From SOJA01 sp964598485 (GTDB taxonomy: Archaea > Thermoproteota > Bathyarchaeia > Bathyarchaeales > Bathycorpusculaceae): a stretch of DNA of 64,000 nt. Positions 7,565-16,488 of this stretch are shown here, piece by piece. Positions within the stretch are counted from its first letter, which is position 1, and each line of letters starts with the position of its first letter. A program made the translations under genes and the position numbers. Where the stretch lies: NCBI GenBank assembly GCA_964598485.1, contig CAZRCD010000005.1:1-64000 (forward strand), read 5' to 3'. The notes beneath the pieces were generated by a model. It did not search any database and was not told where the DNA came from. It worked only from the letters and a program-made list of their open reading frames with translations.

Positions 7565-7576
7565 AAATATATAAAA
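7565..7576 (+). promoter_or_regulatory. TATA-like element in the DUF5320/DUF134 divergent spacer
   Basis: AAATATATAAAA at 7565-7576 lies about 40 bases before ATG 7617. The 108-base spacer also holds two ATGCAC direct repeats (near 7532 and 7556), which may be sites for the DUF134 helix-turn-helix protein. The proposal is untested. Confidence 0.35.
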
Positions 7577-7616
7577 GTTGCGCCTAGACATACATAAACA
7601 GAACAAGGGAAAACTG

Positions 7617-7916
7617 ATGTGGCAACAAGGGCGCAGAAGACGCGGCAGAAGAGGAAGATTTCCGAAACCCGTTACGCTAGGAATGACTCCGCCAATAACA
7701 GGCTTGACTCCAAACCCATCGAGAAATCTAGCACCAATTTTCATAGACAGAGCAGAACTGGAAGCTTTTAGACTCGTAGACCTAGAAGGATTATCACAGG
7801 AAGAAGCAGGACAAAGAATGGGTGTCTCAAGAGGAACAGTCTGGAGGCTCCTACAAAGTGCAAGGAGAAAAACAGCCCAAGCACTCACTGAAGGAAGACC
7901 CTTACAAATAGTTTAG
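7617..7916 (+). CDS. DUF134 helix-turn-helix protein
   Basis: A 99-residue DUF134 protein. It has a basic N-terminus (WQQGRRRRGRRGRFPKPV), then PIFIDRAELEAFRLVDLEGLSQEEAGQRMGVSRGTVWRLL, which contains a sigma-like helix-turn-helix (about 55-80), written here in overlapping parts: DRAELEAFRLVDLEGLSQEE and AGQRMGVSRGTVWRLL. ATG 7617 is used because an upstream TTG start has no ribosome site. It faces away from the DUF5320 gene and may regulate both. The stop is followed at once by a GCGCGCGC run. Confidence 0.88.
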   Translation: MWQQGRRRRGRRGRFPKPVTLGMTPPITGLTPNPSRNLAPIFIDRAELEAFRLVDLEGLSQEEAGQRMGVSRGTVWRLLQSARRKTAQALTEGRPLQIV

Positions 7917-8260
7917 CGCGCGCAGAAACTCATCGTAATCATTAGTCTCTACCCGTTATCTTCTCTTGCGTGAACTCTATGGCAGCCATGCCTATACCGA
8001 TCTTGTTGCATGACTGGATTTTGATGTTTCCAGCCCATAACCATGCAACAGCCAAGAGATATTGCGACTCTCTCCGCGTTGCCTATGGGGAGTATAGTAT
8101 CTCCTTGTAAAATCTGTGATTGTTAATGTGAATTTCTGACTTGTCAGATAGGGGAGAACGAACCTGGAAATAGAGAAGTTATAAAAAAGGGAGCGTGTGG
8201 GAGACATCTACACACTCACGATATATCTGAAGTAGGTAGTACATCGTTGGATCAGGGGAA
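7917..8260 (-). other. Spacer with decayed minus-strand coding
   Basis: No intact gene. On the minus strand about 8122-8040 reads GDTILPIGNAERVAISLGCC with no stops, followed in another frame by GNIKIQSCNKIGIGMAAIEF and a stop near 7950. This looks like a degraded gene with at least one frameshift; I cannot name its family. A TATA-like GTTATAAAAAAG is near 8177. A GCGCGCGC run opens the spacer at 7918. Confidence 0.3.
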
Positions 8261-8431
8261 TCAAGATGATGGCATCATAGCCGTTCCACACTTAGGACAT
8301 TTAGTAGAAAGGCACGGAGTTCCTCTTACATGGGGTGCCTTGTATCCACATTTTGGACAAACGCATTGAGATGGTCCACCAACTCCTTGACGCCGTCCTC
8401 CTCTGCCTCTTCCAAAGCCTCTTCCGCTCAC
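8261..8431 (-). CDS. Small Gly/Arg-rich zinc-ribbon protein
   Basis: A 56-residue protein with a Gly-Arg-rich N-terminus (SGRGFGRGRGGRRQG) and a C-terminal four-Cys ribbon (CPKCGYKAPHVRGTPC then CPKCGT). The start is a GTG at 8431, preceded by GAGGT on the minus strand; the longer reading lacks a site. The ribbon closely matches the C-terminus of the 194-residue protein at 301-885. Such proteins accompany DUF5320 and NifX-like genes. Function unknown. Confidence 0.7.
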   Translation of the reverse strand: MSGRGFGRGRGGRRQGVGGPSQCVCPKCGYKAPHVRGTPCLSTKCPKCGTAMMPSS

Positions 8432-8754
8432 ATTAATAACCTCGTGTGCTTGACAAAAGATATTGTTACGTTTGATCATTTAAATGTAAGGTCCATACCG
8501 AGGAGGTAAAAAAAATTTGGTTGCAGCGCGCGACCCCGGAACGGTGTTTTCTCAGTTTTATTTGTAGCAGAGATGTTGCAAACGATCCGGCGATCCCAAG
8601 TTCCTATCGCGCTAGCTAGCAAAAATAATTCTTTTAAGCTGTGGCGTTAAACCTGCATTTAGCGCGCGCTCTTGCCCTATTTGCAGATTGAAAACGTAGT
8701 TCAGAAAACCATAAAAACCAGACAGCTTTTATTTGTATGTTCTAGGTGTTGTTC
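8432..8754. other. Spacer with two GCGCGC runs, no gene seen
   Basis: I see no credible gene. GCGCGCG at 8526-8532 and GCGCGCGC at 8662-8669 are out of keeping with the AT-rich surroundings. The sequence after the second run (CTCTTGCCCTATTT) weakly resembles the inverted-repeat ends of the element at 16489-16732. AGGTG at 8745-8748 serves the next gene. Confidence 0.4.
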
Positions 8755-10098
8755 ATGTCTGTAGATAAGGAATATGCTTTTGATTGGATCGAAAACAATA
8801 AGGAATTAATTGTTGAAATAAGCGATAAAATCTGGGATTTCGCCGAGTTGGGCTTAATTGAGTTCAAGTCCTCAGCACTTCTAGCAGACGAGTTGGAAAA
8901 GAATGGGTTTAGGGTTGAACGTGGAATCGCTGGAATGCCAACAGCCTTTGTAGCCACTTGGGGTGAAGGAAAACCAATTATAGGAATAATGGGTGAATAC
9001 GATGCGTTACCGGGGCTGTCGCAGAAAAGGGTTCCATGGAAAGAAACTTTAGAAAAGGGAAAACCGGGACACGGATGTGGACACAACGTTCATGGAACAA
9101 GCGGCATGGCGGCAGCAATCGCAGTGAAAAAAGTCATGGAAAAACACAACAGGAAGGGCGCCATCAAATTTTTTGGATGCCCAGCAGAAGAGAACTTCTC
9201 TGGCAAAGTGTTTATGGTTAGAGAAGGCTATTTCAATGATGTAGACGCCGTAATTAGTCATCATCCAGACACCATGAATGACGTTTCCTTGATGAGCTGC
9301 TTGGCTGTTAACTCGGTTAAATTTCATTTTTACGGTAAGGCTTCCCACGCTGGCGGTTCACCTGAGCAGGGAAGAAGCGCGTTGGACGCAGTGGAACTAA
9401 TGAATATCGGTGCAAACTATCTGAGGGAACATGTGATCCAAGACGCAAGAATACATTATGTCATTGAAAAAGGCGGAGACCAACCGAACATTGTGCCACC
9501 ATACGCCAGAAGCTGGTACTACATAAGAGCACCAGAAAGAGACCAGATGGAATTCATATACAACTGGATTCTTGAAATAGCAAAAGGAGCAGCAACCATG
9601 ACAAGAACCGAGGTAAAGACAGAGCTCCTTGAAGGAAGCTACAACGTAATTCCTAACAGAACAATCTCGGAACTCATCGTTAAGAACATGCGAAAAATCG
9701 GACTTCCCAAATACAACGACGAAGATCTGAAGTTTACTGAGGAAATCGCTAAGACGATCGGTCCTGAAATGAAGATTGCCCAATTAAAGAAATCCAAGCG
9801 TCCAAGATGGGAGAGACTTGTGGATAAACTGATAGACGATGAGGTTCCTGATCCTTGGGGTGAAGGTGAAGTCAGCCACGGCAGCACAGATGTAGCTGAC
9901 GTGAGTTGGCACGCACCCACTGTAGAATTTGGCACCGCCACTTGGGTTTTGGGTACACCTGCACATTCATGGCAAGCCGTAGCGCAGAACGGAGTTGGAA
10001 TTGGACATAAGTCATTAGTATTTGCAGCGAAGGTGATGGCTGCTACAGCCATTGACCTCTTCACAAATGAAGATGCTTTAAGCAAAGCGAAAGAGTAA
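8755..10098 (+). CDS. M20D amidohydrolase, AbgB-like
   Basis: A 447-residue zinc peptidase/amidohydrolase of family M20, close in layout to p-aminobenzoyl-glutamate hydrolase subunit B. The metal-binding region is visible as GEYDALPGLSQ, HGCGHNVHGTSGMAAAIAV, PAEENFSGKVFMV and, near the C-terminus, HGSTDVADVSWHAPTVEF. The dimerisation domain (about 185-300) contains FHFYGKASHAGGSPEQGRSA. ATG 8755 has AGGTG at good spacing. The substrate is unknown; an N-acyl amino acid or amide is likely. Confidence 0.9.
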   Translation: MSVDKEYAFDWIENNKELIVEISDKIWDFAELGLIEFKSSALLADELEKNGFRVERGIAGMPTAFVATWGEGKPIIGIMGEYDALPGLSQKRVPWKETLEKGKPGHGCGHNVHGTSGMAAAIAVKKVMEKHNRKGAIKFFGCPAEENFSGKVFMVREGYFNDVDAVISHHPDTMNDVSLMSCLAVNSVKFHFYGKASHAGGSPEQGRSALDAVELMNIGANYLREHVIQDARIHYVIEKGGDQPNIVPPYARSWYYIRAPERDQMEFIYNWILEIAKGAATMTRTEVKTELLEGSYNVIPNRTISELIVKNMRKIGLPKYNDEDLKFTEEIAKTIGPEMKIAQLKKSKRPRWERLVDKLIDDEVPDPWGEGEVSHGSTDVADVSWHAPTVEFGTATWVLGTPAHSWQAVAQNGVGIGHKSLVFAAKVMAATAIDLFTNEDALSKAKE

Positions 10099-10378
10099 CA
10101 TAAGCAAAGAATAGCTAATAAGAAATATAGATCGCCGATACCTCCAGATCATAAGCCCCCCCTTGATGCTTGGGAAAAATAATCCCTATCCTCTTCACAC
10201 ACGCTCTGATAAGATCCACCTAACCTTTTTCACTGTAAACAATTTCCACATTTTAGGCAAAGATAAAAATTCATTTCTTTCCAGTAGACAGAGTTACATG
10301 AATTTTTGATTCTGTTTTTAAATTCATAAGAGTTTAATGCTTTAGCGTCTAGCTATTTGATTGCAGGGTGAAATTGTC
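10099..10378. other. Spacer, no gene seen
   Basis: The stretch contains short poly-C and T-rich runs and no credible open frame on either strand. The ribosome site GGGTG for the next gene lies at the right end. Confidence 0.4.
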
Positions 10379-10597
10379 TTGAGCGAACAAATCCTTCAAG
10401 CTTCCAAAGAATTGATTGACGACGCAAAAAATGGATGCGCGGACCTAGTTTTTAAAGAAGTTTGCCTTGAAATTTTGTCAAGAGCAAGCCATGTCCTAAC
10501 AGAAACACAGTTCAAACATCTAGTCGCCTATGCTTCCGAGAAAATGCAAGAAAGAATTCCTTTTGAACTACAGCAGAAATTAATGGCACACAGGTAA
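10379..10597 (+). CDS. Small helical hypothetical protein
   Basis: A 72-residue protein starting at TTG 10379 behind AGGGTG. The composition is helical and amphipathic (EQILQASKELIDDAKNG, then FKHLVAYASEKMQERI) with two cysteines. No recognised family. It stands alone between the M20 gene and the convergent adenosine-specific kinase. Confidence 0.5.
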   Translation: MSEQILQASKELIDDAKNGCADLVFKEVCLEILSRASHVLTETQFKHLVAYASEKMQERIPFELQQKLMAHR

Positions 10598-10710
10598 AAA
10601 GCACAAAAGCTAAAACACAGCTTTTACGCTGTCGTGCATTGATAATCATCCGGGGCTGACGGCAACATCCAAGGCAACTTCACCCTGTCGTCTATTTCTC
10701 CAAAAACTGC

Positions 10711-11199
10711 CTAACCGAGTTTGTAGCCTATTTTCCGTAGAAATTTCTTTCTTGCCTTAATGTCTTCTTCGGTTTCTATGCCTTTGCTCTTCAACCCATC
10801 AACTACACCAATTATTCCTCTGCCTTGCTCGGTTTCTGCAATGATAACTTCCAGAGGATTTGAAGTAGCAGCGTAAATCGTGCAAACTTCTGGAACATTC
10901 TCAATTTTGCCTAAAACATTTATGGGATAAGCGTTCTTCAAGAAAATTATAAAGCTGTGACCACAAGCAATTTCATAAGCTTTCTTCGCTGCTTTTTGCC
11001 GTAATTCCTCGTCATTTCCCTCATGCCTCACTAAACAAGGGCCAGAACTTTCACAGAATCCTATTCCAAACTTTATGTCTGGCACAGAGTTAACCAAGGC
11101 TTCATACAGATCTTCAACTGTTTTTATGAAATGTGCCATGCCCAAAATTACGTTGCAGTCTTTCGGCACTTCAACTTTTACTGTTTTGAAATCAAGCAT
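10711..11199 (-). CDS. Adenosine-specific kinase (DUF355 family)
   Basis: A 162-residue protein of the archaeal and thermophile adenosine-specific kinase family (PAE3301 type), thought to phosphorylate adenosine. It is a full-length match in style: VPKDCNVILGMAHFIKTVED, FGIGFCESSGPCLVRHEGND, GHSFIIFLKNAYPINVLGKI, EVCTIYAATSNPLEVIIAE and GRGIIGVVDGLKSKGIE. The start is ATG 11199. It is downstream of an MFS transporter gene on the same strand, but a functional link is not evident. Confidence 0.88.
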   Translation of the reverse strand: MLDFKTVKVEVPKDCNVILGMAHFIKTVEDLYEALVNSVPDIKFGIGFCESSGPCLVRHEGNDEELRQKAAKKAYEIACGHSFIIFLKNAYPINVLGKIENVPEVCTIYAATSNPLEVIIAETEQGRGIIGVVDGLKSKGIETEEDIKARKKFLRKIGYKLG

Positions 11200-11243
11200 G
11201 GTTAAGCCTCATGCCAGTTTTAGTGTGAACTTGTTCTTAAGAT

Positions 11244-12530
11244 TTAAGCAGTTTTGCCTTTTAGCTTTGCAACCTTTATAGCGAATAATATTGTGCCTAA
11301 CGCCACTATGATTGATGATGCATAGAAAGTGTTTACATACGCCGTGTGACGAGGCAGCCCAAAACGTTGGGTTTGGATGTCTGCAAGCGGTCCACCCACC
11401 AGAAGCCCTGCAGGACCCCAACCTAAAGCCATCACTGTATTGTATCTGCTAAAAAGTCGACCCCTTTTATCTTCTGGTATTATGTCTCCGGCAAACGTGA
11501 ACCCTACTGTTTGCATCGTCCAGAAACCTACTCCATTTACTCCATAAATCAAGGCCATAGTCAAAACGTTAGAAGCTAAACTGTACAGAAATGGTGTTAG
11601 GACTGCCAAGCTTAATCCAACAAAAATAGTTTTAACTCTTCCAATTTTGTCTGCAAGCCATCCGGATAGCAGGCTTGTTAACATCCCACCCAAAGTCCAA
11701 GCAGTTAATATCAAGCTTTGTTCGGAATCACTTACGTTTAATCCTTCTGGAAGTCTAAGGAAAATGAGGAAAACCTGGCTTATACACGCCACTCCCATCA
11801 CTATTATAATCAGCGATATGAGAAACCACTTGTAAATCTTCTCATTATGATCTACAGAAGTTTTTTCCACAGTGTTTCTTACAACTGGTTTTTCTTTTTT
11901 TGCCTGTGACGCTTTTACAGACCTTGAAGCTATCCACATTATTGTTGCGCTTGCAAATAACATCGCTATGACAATGTAGAATATTGTTCCGTGGCGGAAG
12001 CCTTCTCCGTTGCTGTAGAGAGAACCAGCGAAAACTATCCCTATCATCCTACCTAGTGAAGCGATAAAGTTTAGTGAGCCAACGATTCCCCCTCGTGTTT
12101 TGCTTGTTGTTACATCTGTCAAGAGTGCAGCCCATCCAACATCTGACATGGACCAGAAAAATTCAAGAAACGCAAGCCCAAGAATTAGCGATACTCCCGC
12201 TGTAAAGTTCGCTTGTGCGTCTAGAAACGATTTGTGTATTAGGAAAACAACGAAGTACGTCAGTGCCGCTATGGATTCGCCTGCAATAATCAGTTTTGTC
12301 CTAAGCCTGTAACGATCGGATATTTTTCCCCACAACAAGTTTTGGCCTAGTGCAGAAGTCATCATGTTAAGCGTACCCATCAACGTTGTCCAAGTCACAG
12401 TCTGCATCAAGTCGAAAAGATAATTTATCATAAAAGTGTAAAACACGCCTCTTCGGACAAAGGAGAGAAAACGGAATAGGCTTAGACTCACAAATGTGCC
12501 TTTTTGAGTTGGTTGCTGCGTCGTGTCCAC
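11244..12530 (-). CDS. Major facilitator superfamily transporter
   Basis: A 428-residue, 12-helix membrane protein with MFS features: a loop motif WGKISDRYRLRTK between helices 2 and 3, the central cytoplasmic loop near 200-215 (VKASQAKKEKPVVRN), and GWLADKIGRVKTI in the second half. The start is GTG 12530. No substrate can be read from the sequence. It lies upstream of the adenosine-specific kinase and may share its transcript. Confidence 0.88.
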   Translation of the reverse strand: MDTTQQPTQKGTFVSLSLFRFLSFVRRGVFYTFMINYLFDLMQTVTWTTLMGTLNMMTSALGQNLLWGKISDRYRLRTKLIIAGESIAALTYFVVFLIHKSFLDAQANFTAGVSLILGLAFLEFFWSMSDVGWAALLTDVTTSKTRGGIVGSLNFIASLGRMIGIVFAGSLYSNGEGFRHGTIFYIVIAMLFASATIMWIASRSVKASQAKKEKPVVRNTVEKTSVDHNEKIYKWFLISLIIIVMGVACISQVFLIFLRLPEGLNVSDSEQSLILTAWTLGGMLTSLLSGWLADKIGRVKTIFVGLSLAVLTPFLYSLASNVLTMALIYGVNGVGFWTMQTVGFTFAGDIIPEDKRGRLFSRYNTVMALGWGPAGLLVGGPLADIQTQRFGLPRHTAYVNTFYASSIIVALGTILFAIKVAKLKGKTA

Positions 12531-12576
12531 TCTTTTCCTACCTCTTTTAGGGTTAATCTACAAAAGGTTTGCAGCT

Positions 12577-12975
12577 CTAAAGCGTTTTTGCTGTTCCCTT
12601 TTTCTTTTTGAAGAAAAGCCAGTTTTTGTCTCCTCTAAACCTTATTAATACGTAGTCTCCGCTTAGCCTTTCTCCGTGTAAGATGAACTGTATTTTGTCT
12701 TTGCTTCTGTGCTTAAGCGTGTATGTACCTTTATCCCATATCTCAACTTTTCCAGCACCGTACATGCCTTCAGGTATTGTCCCCTCAAAATCCATGTAGC
12801 TAAGCTCATGATCTTCAACTTGAACCGCAAGCCTTTTAACACCAGATTCTGCTGGAGGCTCTTTCGGCACAGCCCAACTCTTCAAAACACCATCCATTTC
12901 CAACCTAAAATCATAATGTAAATGCTTAGCATAGTGTTTTTGGATTACAAATCTTCGAGATTGAGTTGCTGACAT
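12577..12975 (-). CDS. Stand-alone LigD-type 3'-phosphoesterase
   Basis: A protein of about 132 residues equal to the 3'-phosphoesterase domain of bacterial ligase D, which trims 3'-phosphate and ribonucleotide ends during break repair. Visible catalytic elements are RRFVIQKHYAKHLHYDFRLE, the LKSWAVPKEPP loop, VEDHELSYMDFEGTIPEG and VEIWDKGTY. Met at 12975 is preferred (GTGAG upstream), though ATG 13023 is possible. No LigD polymerase or Ku gene is present; a separate ATP-dependent ligase is at 50366. Confidence 0.9.
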   Translation of the reverse strand: MSATQSRRFVIQKHYAKHLHYDFRLEMDGVLKSWAVPKEPPAESGVKRLAVQVEDHELSYMDFEGTIPEGMYGAGKVEIWDKGTYTLKHRSKDKIQFILHGERLSGDYVLIRFRGDKNWLFFKKKKGTAKTL

Positions 12976-13046
12976 TTCTTTCTCACTTATGAAGTTGAAA
13001 AGGCTGAGAAAGTGAGTCCTCATATGAAAACATTGGCAAGCTTGTT

Positions 13047-14144
13047 CTACACTAGAAACTTTCCGTTTTTGTAAAATAGTTTGCCGTCTGCGTAGATTTC
13101 CCCGTTCTTTTTCATGTCTTTAAGGATGTCCCAGTGAATCGCTGACTTGTTCAAGCCTCCTGACTCTGGATAGGAATTTCCAAGGGCCATGTGTATTGTT
13201 CCACCCATTTTCTCATCGAAGAGCATGTTTTTTGTAAATCTTGTTATGCCGTAATTTGTTCCAATGGCGGCTTCTCCAATGCGGTCTGCGCCTTCAATCT
13301 TCAACAGTTCTTGTAACAGTTCGTCGCCTTTAGCCGCTGAAGCCTTCACAACTTTGCCATCTTCAAATGTAAGCTTTATATCCTCAACCTCTCTGCCAGA
13401 AAAGATTCCTGGAAAAGTGAACCTCACCGTGCCGTTTGCTGAATTTTCAATGGGAGCTGTGAACACCTCACCGTCTGGCATGTTTTCTTCTCCGCTGCAA
13501 TTTATCCACTTTCTACCCTTCACATTGAAAATTAGGTCTGTGTCTTCGCCCACTATGTGGATTTCACTTGTTTGATTCAAGAACTCGCAGATTCTCTCCT
13601 GTTGCTGATGAATTTTCTTCCATTCTGCAATTGGATCTTCCCTGTCAACTAAACAGCTGCTGTAAACGAAATCTTCGTATTCTGCTAGCGACATAGCGGC
13701 CTCTTGTGCCTGAGCGTTTATAGGATAAGGTAAAATTGTCCATTTGAGTTTTCCTTCGGCAGTGCGTTTATTGAAGATTTCCGAAAGCTCTCTTCTAGAG
13801 GCACCATACATCTTTATTCTTGAGGGATCTATATTTGTTAATCCTTTAGGGTTTGGTTGACACCATACACCTATTCTCACGTCCATGTTTTCAACCATGA
13901 ACTTGTGGAAGGGTGAAACAAATTTTAACTGGTGCTCTTTCGCATATTTGAAAAACGTGTATTGAACATCAAGACTTGGCATGATTAGTGGATATGTGTC
14001 GCTTAACAAACATTCTTTATATATCTCGTTAATTAATGGGAATGCTAATTCGCTTCCTTGTATGAGCACCTTTTCCTCTGGTTTCACATTGACACTATAA
14101 TGAACGCAAAGTTTTGCAAGTTTCTCAATTCTTGAGTCAACCAT
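13047..14144 (-). CDS. M29-family aminopeptidase
   Basis: A 365-residue thermophilic metallo-aminopeptidase (AmpS/PepS, family M29). It shows the N-terminal PEEKVLIQGSELAFPLINEI, the metal-site elements SGEENMPDGEVFTAP and RIGEAAIGTNYGI, and GGTIHMALGNSYPESGG plus KSAIHWDILKDM at the C-terminus with the conserved Glu, His and Asp ligands. Length is somewhat short for the family (about 365-410). ATG 14144 is the start. It likely trims N-terminal residues from peptides in the cytosol. Confidence 0.92.
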   Translation of the reverse strand: MVDSRIEKLAKLCVHYSVNVKPEEKVLIQGSELAFPLINEIYKECLLSDTYPLIMPSLDVQYTFFKYAKEHQLKFVSPFHKFMVENMDVRIGVWCQPNPKGLTNIDPSRIKMYGASRRELSEIFNKRTAEGKLKWTILPYPINAQAQEAAMSLAEYEDFVYSSCLVDREDPIAEWKKIHQQQERICEFLNQTSEIHIVGEDTDLIFNVKGRKWINCSGEENMPDGEVFTAPIENSANGTVRFTFPGIFSGREVEDIKLTFEDGKVVKASAAKGDELLQELLKIEGADRIGEAAIGTNYGITRFTKNMLFDEKMGGTIHMALGNSYPESGGLNKSAIHWDILKDMKKNGEIYADGKLFYKNGKFLV

Positions 14145-14361
14145 TTAAACTCACCGTTTGAAAGGAATCCTAAAGAGAGAAGTATGCACGTAAAAAGTTT
14201 GCTGTTAAAGAGGTTTTCACTAAAATTCCTTTTTGAACAACAAATTTTCCAGATGCTCGGGCGGGTATGCCTCTTCACTCACGAAATCGAGGAACGTGAG
14301 GTAAATAGTTTTAGCGTAAAGATTAAAAGCAAATAGTGTTTCAACAAGTTTGAGTTAGCCT

Positions 14362-14435
14362 GGGCCGGTAGTTCAGTTGGTATGAATGCCTGACTTGCAC
14401 TCAGGAGGTCGGGGGTTCAAGTCCCCCCCGGTCCA
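14362..14435 (+). tRNA. tRNA-Ala (anticodon TGC)
   Basis: The acceptor GGGCCGG (14362-14368) pairs with CCGGTCC (14428-14434), discriminator A. The anticodon arm CCTGA-CTTGCAC-TCAGG gives TGC. The T arm has GGGGG-TTCAAGT-CCCCC. CCA is not encoded. No intron. Confidence 0.95.
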
Positions 14436-14583
14436 CATTTAATCTATTTGAAAACAGTTATTGCAAACTCTCGAATAGAATCTAGTTAACCAACATTTTA
14501 TCAACTTTGAAACAGCCATGAAAAGCCTTTAACACTCAAATAAATACGCAAGATAAATTAAACCAATAAGAAAATAGAAGAGT

Positions 14584-15999
14584 ATGAACTCATCAAAGTT
14601 TGAATTTTTGATAGCAGACATACCAGAAAAAGTTCGCTACCTAGAGGAACAAGGATTTTTCAGGGATGCAATTCGTCTAATAAACAAAATCCTTGCCGAA
14701 AATAAGGGGCTTCCGAGCATGCTCAAGTCTAGACTTGAATGGGAACCTGAAAGAATTGAGAGAATAAGAAAGGATTATGCACTGAGCCGAAAAGAAGCTT
14801 TCGAGTCACTTAAAAAACAGATTCCAGATTTAACAAAGAAAGATTTTGAAAAATGGATGCAGGAAGGCTTCATAGAATGCAGAGAGATAGAGGGTGAAAC
14901 AAAAATCTTCAACAATTTTTTGCCAAATTTGTTGAGGGATAACGCAGAAATTAAGAAAAGGGTTAAGCAACCAGATAAAGCATCTGAGCATATGACGAAA
15001 CTCATTCACAGACACATAGATACTATTATAGAGAATAGAGGAACTGCGGGAAGCCGATATTTAGAGCCTGTCAAAAACAGAATCTTGATGAGGCTGAAAA
15101 TAAAGCCCGATGCAGTTCCGGAAGGAGAAATCATAAAGGTCTGGATGCCTTTCCCCCGCAAAAACCCGTTGCAGCCGAAGATTAAGCTAATTTCCGCATC
15201 GCCCAACGAATATGTTTTAGCTCCTGAAAACAGCCTTCAACGTACAATCTACTTTGAAAAAGAAGCCACTAGAGAGGAAGAGCTTGAATTCCGAGTTGAA
15301 TATGAATATATAACATGTGCCTCTCATCAAAATATTGATCTGGCAGAAGTGAGGCAATACAGCAGAAATGAACTATTCGAGAAGTACACCTTAGAACAGT
15401 TGCCTCACATATCTTTCACGCCGTACTTGAGGAATCTCGCAGAAGAAATTGTCTCTGAGGAGTCTAACCCGTACCTTAAAGCATGGCGTATTTACAAGTG
15501 GATAACTGAGAACGTTAGGTATGCGCTTGTTCCGGAATACTCAACAATCGAATGCATCAGCAGTTATGCAGCACTGAACCTTAGAGGAGACTGTGGAGTG
15601 AAAGCCCTACTCTTCATAACCCTATGCAGAATCAGCGGAATCCCAGCTAGATGGCAATCAGGATGGTTTCTCAACCCAATTCGACCGAGCCCCCATGACT
15701 GGGCCCAATTTTATGTAGAGCCTTACGAATGGCTTTATGCAGATCCATCCTTCGGCGGACACGAAAAATCCGTAGAGAAATACCATAAATTCTATTTTGG
15801 AAACATAGACCATTTCAGATTGATTGCAAACATAGACATTTCTTCCGATTTTACTCCGCCGAAAACTCATTATCGATCAGACAATGTGGATAACCAGCGT
15901 GGAGAAGTGGAATGGAAAGGAGGAAACGTTTACTACGATGAATGGGACTACGAACTAAAAATTTTAGTCCATGAAAGCATTACCAGCATTCCATCATAA
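14584..15999 (+). CDS. Transglutaminase-like domain protein
   Basis: A 471-residue protein. The C-terminal half holds a transglutaminase-type cysteine-protease fold: LRGDCGVKALLFITLCRISG (catalytic Cys about 339), PSPHDWAQFYVEPYEWLYAD (His and Asp of the triad) and GIPARWQSGWF. The N-terminal half is helical and unassigned, and a beta-rich part about 190-250 resembles the domain found before archaeal and bacterial transglutaminase cores. There is no signal peptide, so it probably acts in the cytosol as a protease or amidase. Substrate unknown. Confidence 0.85.
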   Translation: MNSSKFEFLIADIPEKVRYLEEQGFFRDAIRLINKILAENKGLPSMLKSRLEWEPERIERIRKDYALSRKEAFESLKKQIPDLTKKDFEKWMQEGFIECREIEGETKIFNNFLPNLLRDNAEIKKRVKQPDKASEHMTKLIHRHIDTIIENRGTAGSRYLEPVKNRILMRLKIKPDAVPEGEIIKVWMPFPRKNPLQPKIKLISASPNEYVLAPENSLQRTIYFEKEATREEELEFRVEYEYITCASHQNIDLAEVRQYSRNELFEKYTLEQLPHISFTPYLRNLAEEIVSEESNPYLKAWRIYKWITENVRYALVPEYSTIECISSYAALNLRGDCGVKALLFITLCRISGIPARWQSGWFLNPIRPSPHDWAQFYVEPYEWLYADPSFGGHEKSVEKYHKFYFGNIDHFRLIANIDISSDFTPPKTHYRSDNVDNQRGEVEWKGGNVYYDEWDYELKILVHESITSIPS

Positions 16000-16116
16000 G
16001 CCTCATTCTCTTTCCTTTTGCAATAAAACAGACTTCATAAAGCTTAAAAATGAATCAGCAACTGTTAAGAATCAGATTACAAAATAACATATACAAACTA
16101 TTTCTTGTGAAAGCTT

Positions 16117-16392
16117 ATGAAGATTCAGAAAACAAAGCAAGGTGTAATCTTGGAATTATATGTTAAGCCAAGGTCGAAAGAATTCAAAATCGTAGCTGAA
16201 GGAGAAGAGACTATCGTTTTCTGTAAAGAGGAACCTGTTAAGGGAAAAGTAAACAAAGAACTGATCAAACAGCTTTCAAGGCTATTCCATAAAAACGTGA
16301 AGCTCGTTTCTGGCTTCACTTCTAAACAAAAGAAAGTGTTGATAAAAGACGCTGAAAAAACCGAAGTAGAACATGCTTTATTGCATAAATGA
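16117..16392 (+). CDS. DUF167 (YggU-family) protein
   Basis: A 91-residue DUF167 protein with the usual order of elements: VILELYVKPRSKEFKI, then KEEPVKGKVNKELIKQLSRL, then NVKLVSGFTSKQKKVLIKDA. Function is unknown in the family. A second, truncated copy of the central element lies just to the right at 16739-16801, beyond a small inverted-repeat element. Confidence 0.88.
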   Translation: MKIQKTKQGVILELYVKPRSKEFKIVAEGEETIVFCKEEPVKGKVNKELIKQLSRLFHKNVKLVSGFTSKQKKVLIKDAEKTEVEHALLHK

Positions 16393-16488
16393 GAACATTG
16401 TGCACATTCAAGTTTTGTATTTCTTTGATCTTGAATAGAGAAAAGTCTCGAGCATCTAGAGAAGCTTGATCAAGAATTAAGTTTTGTC

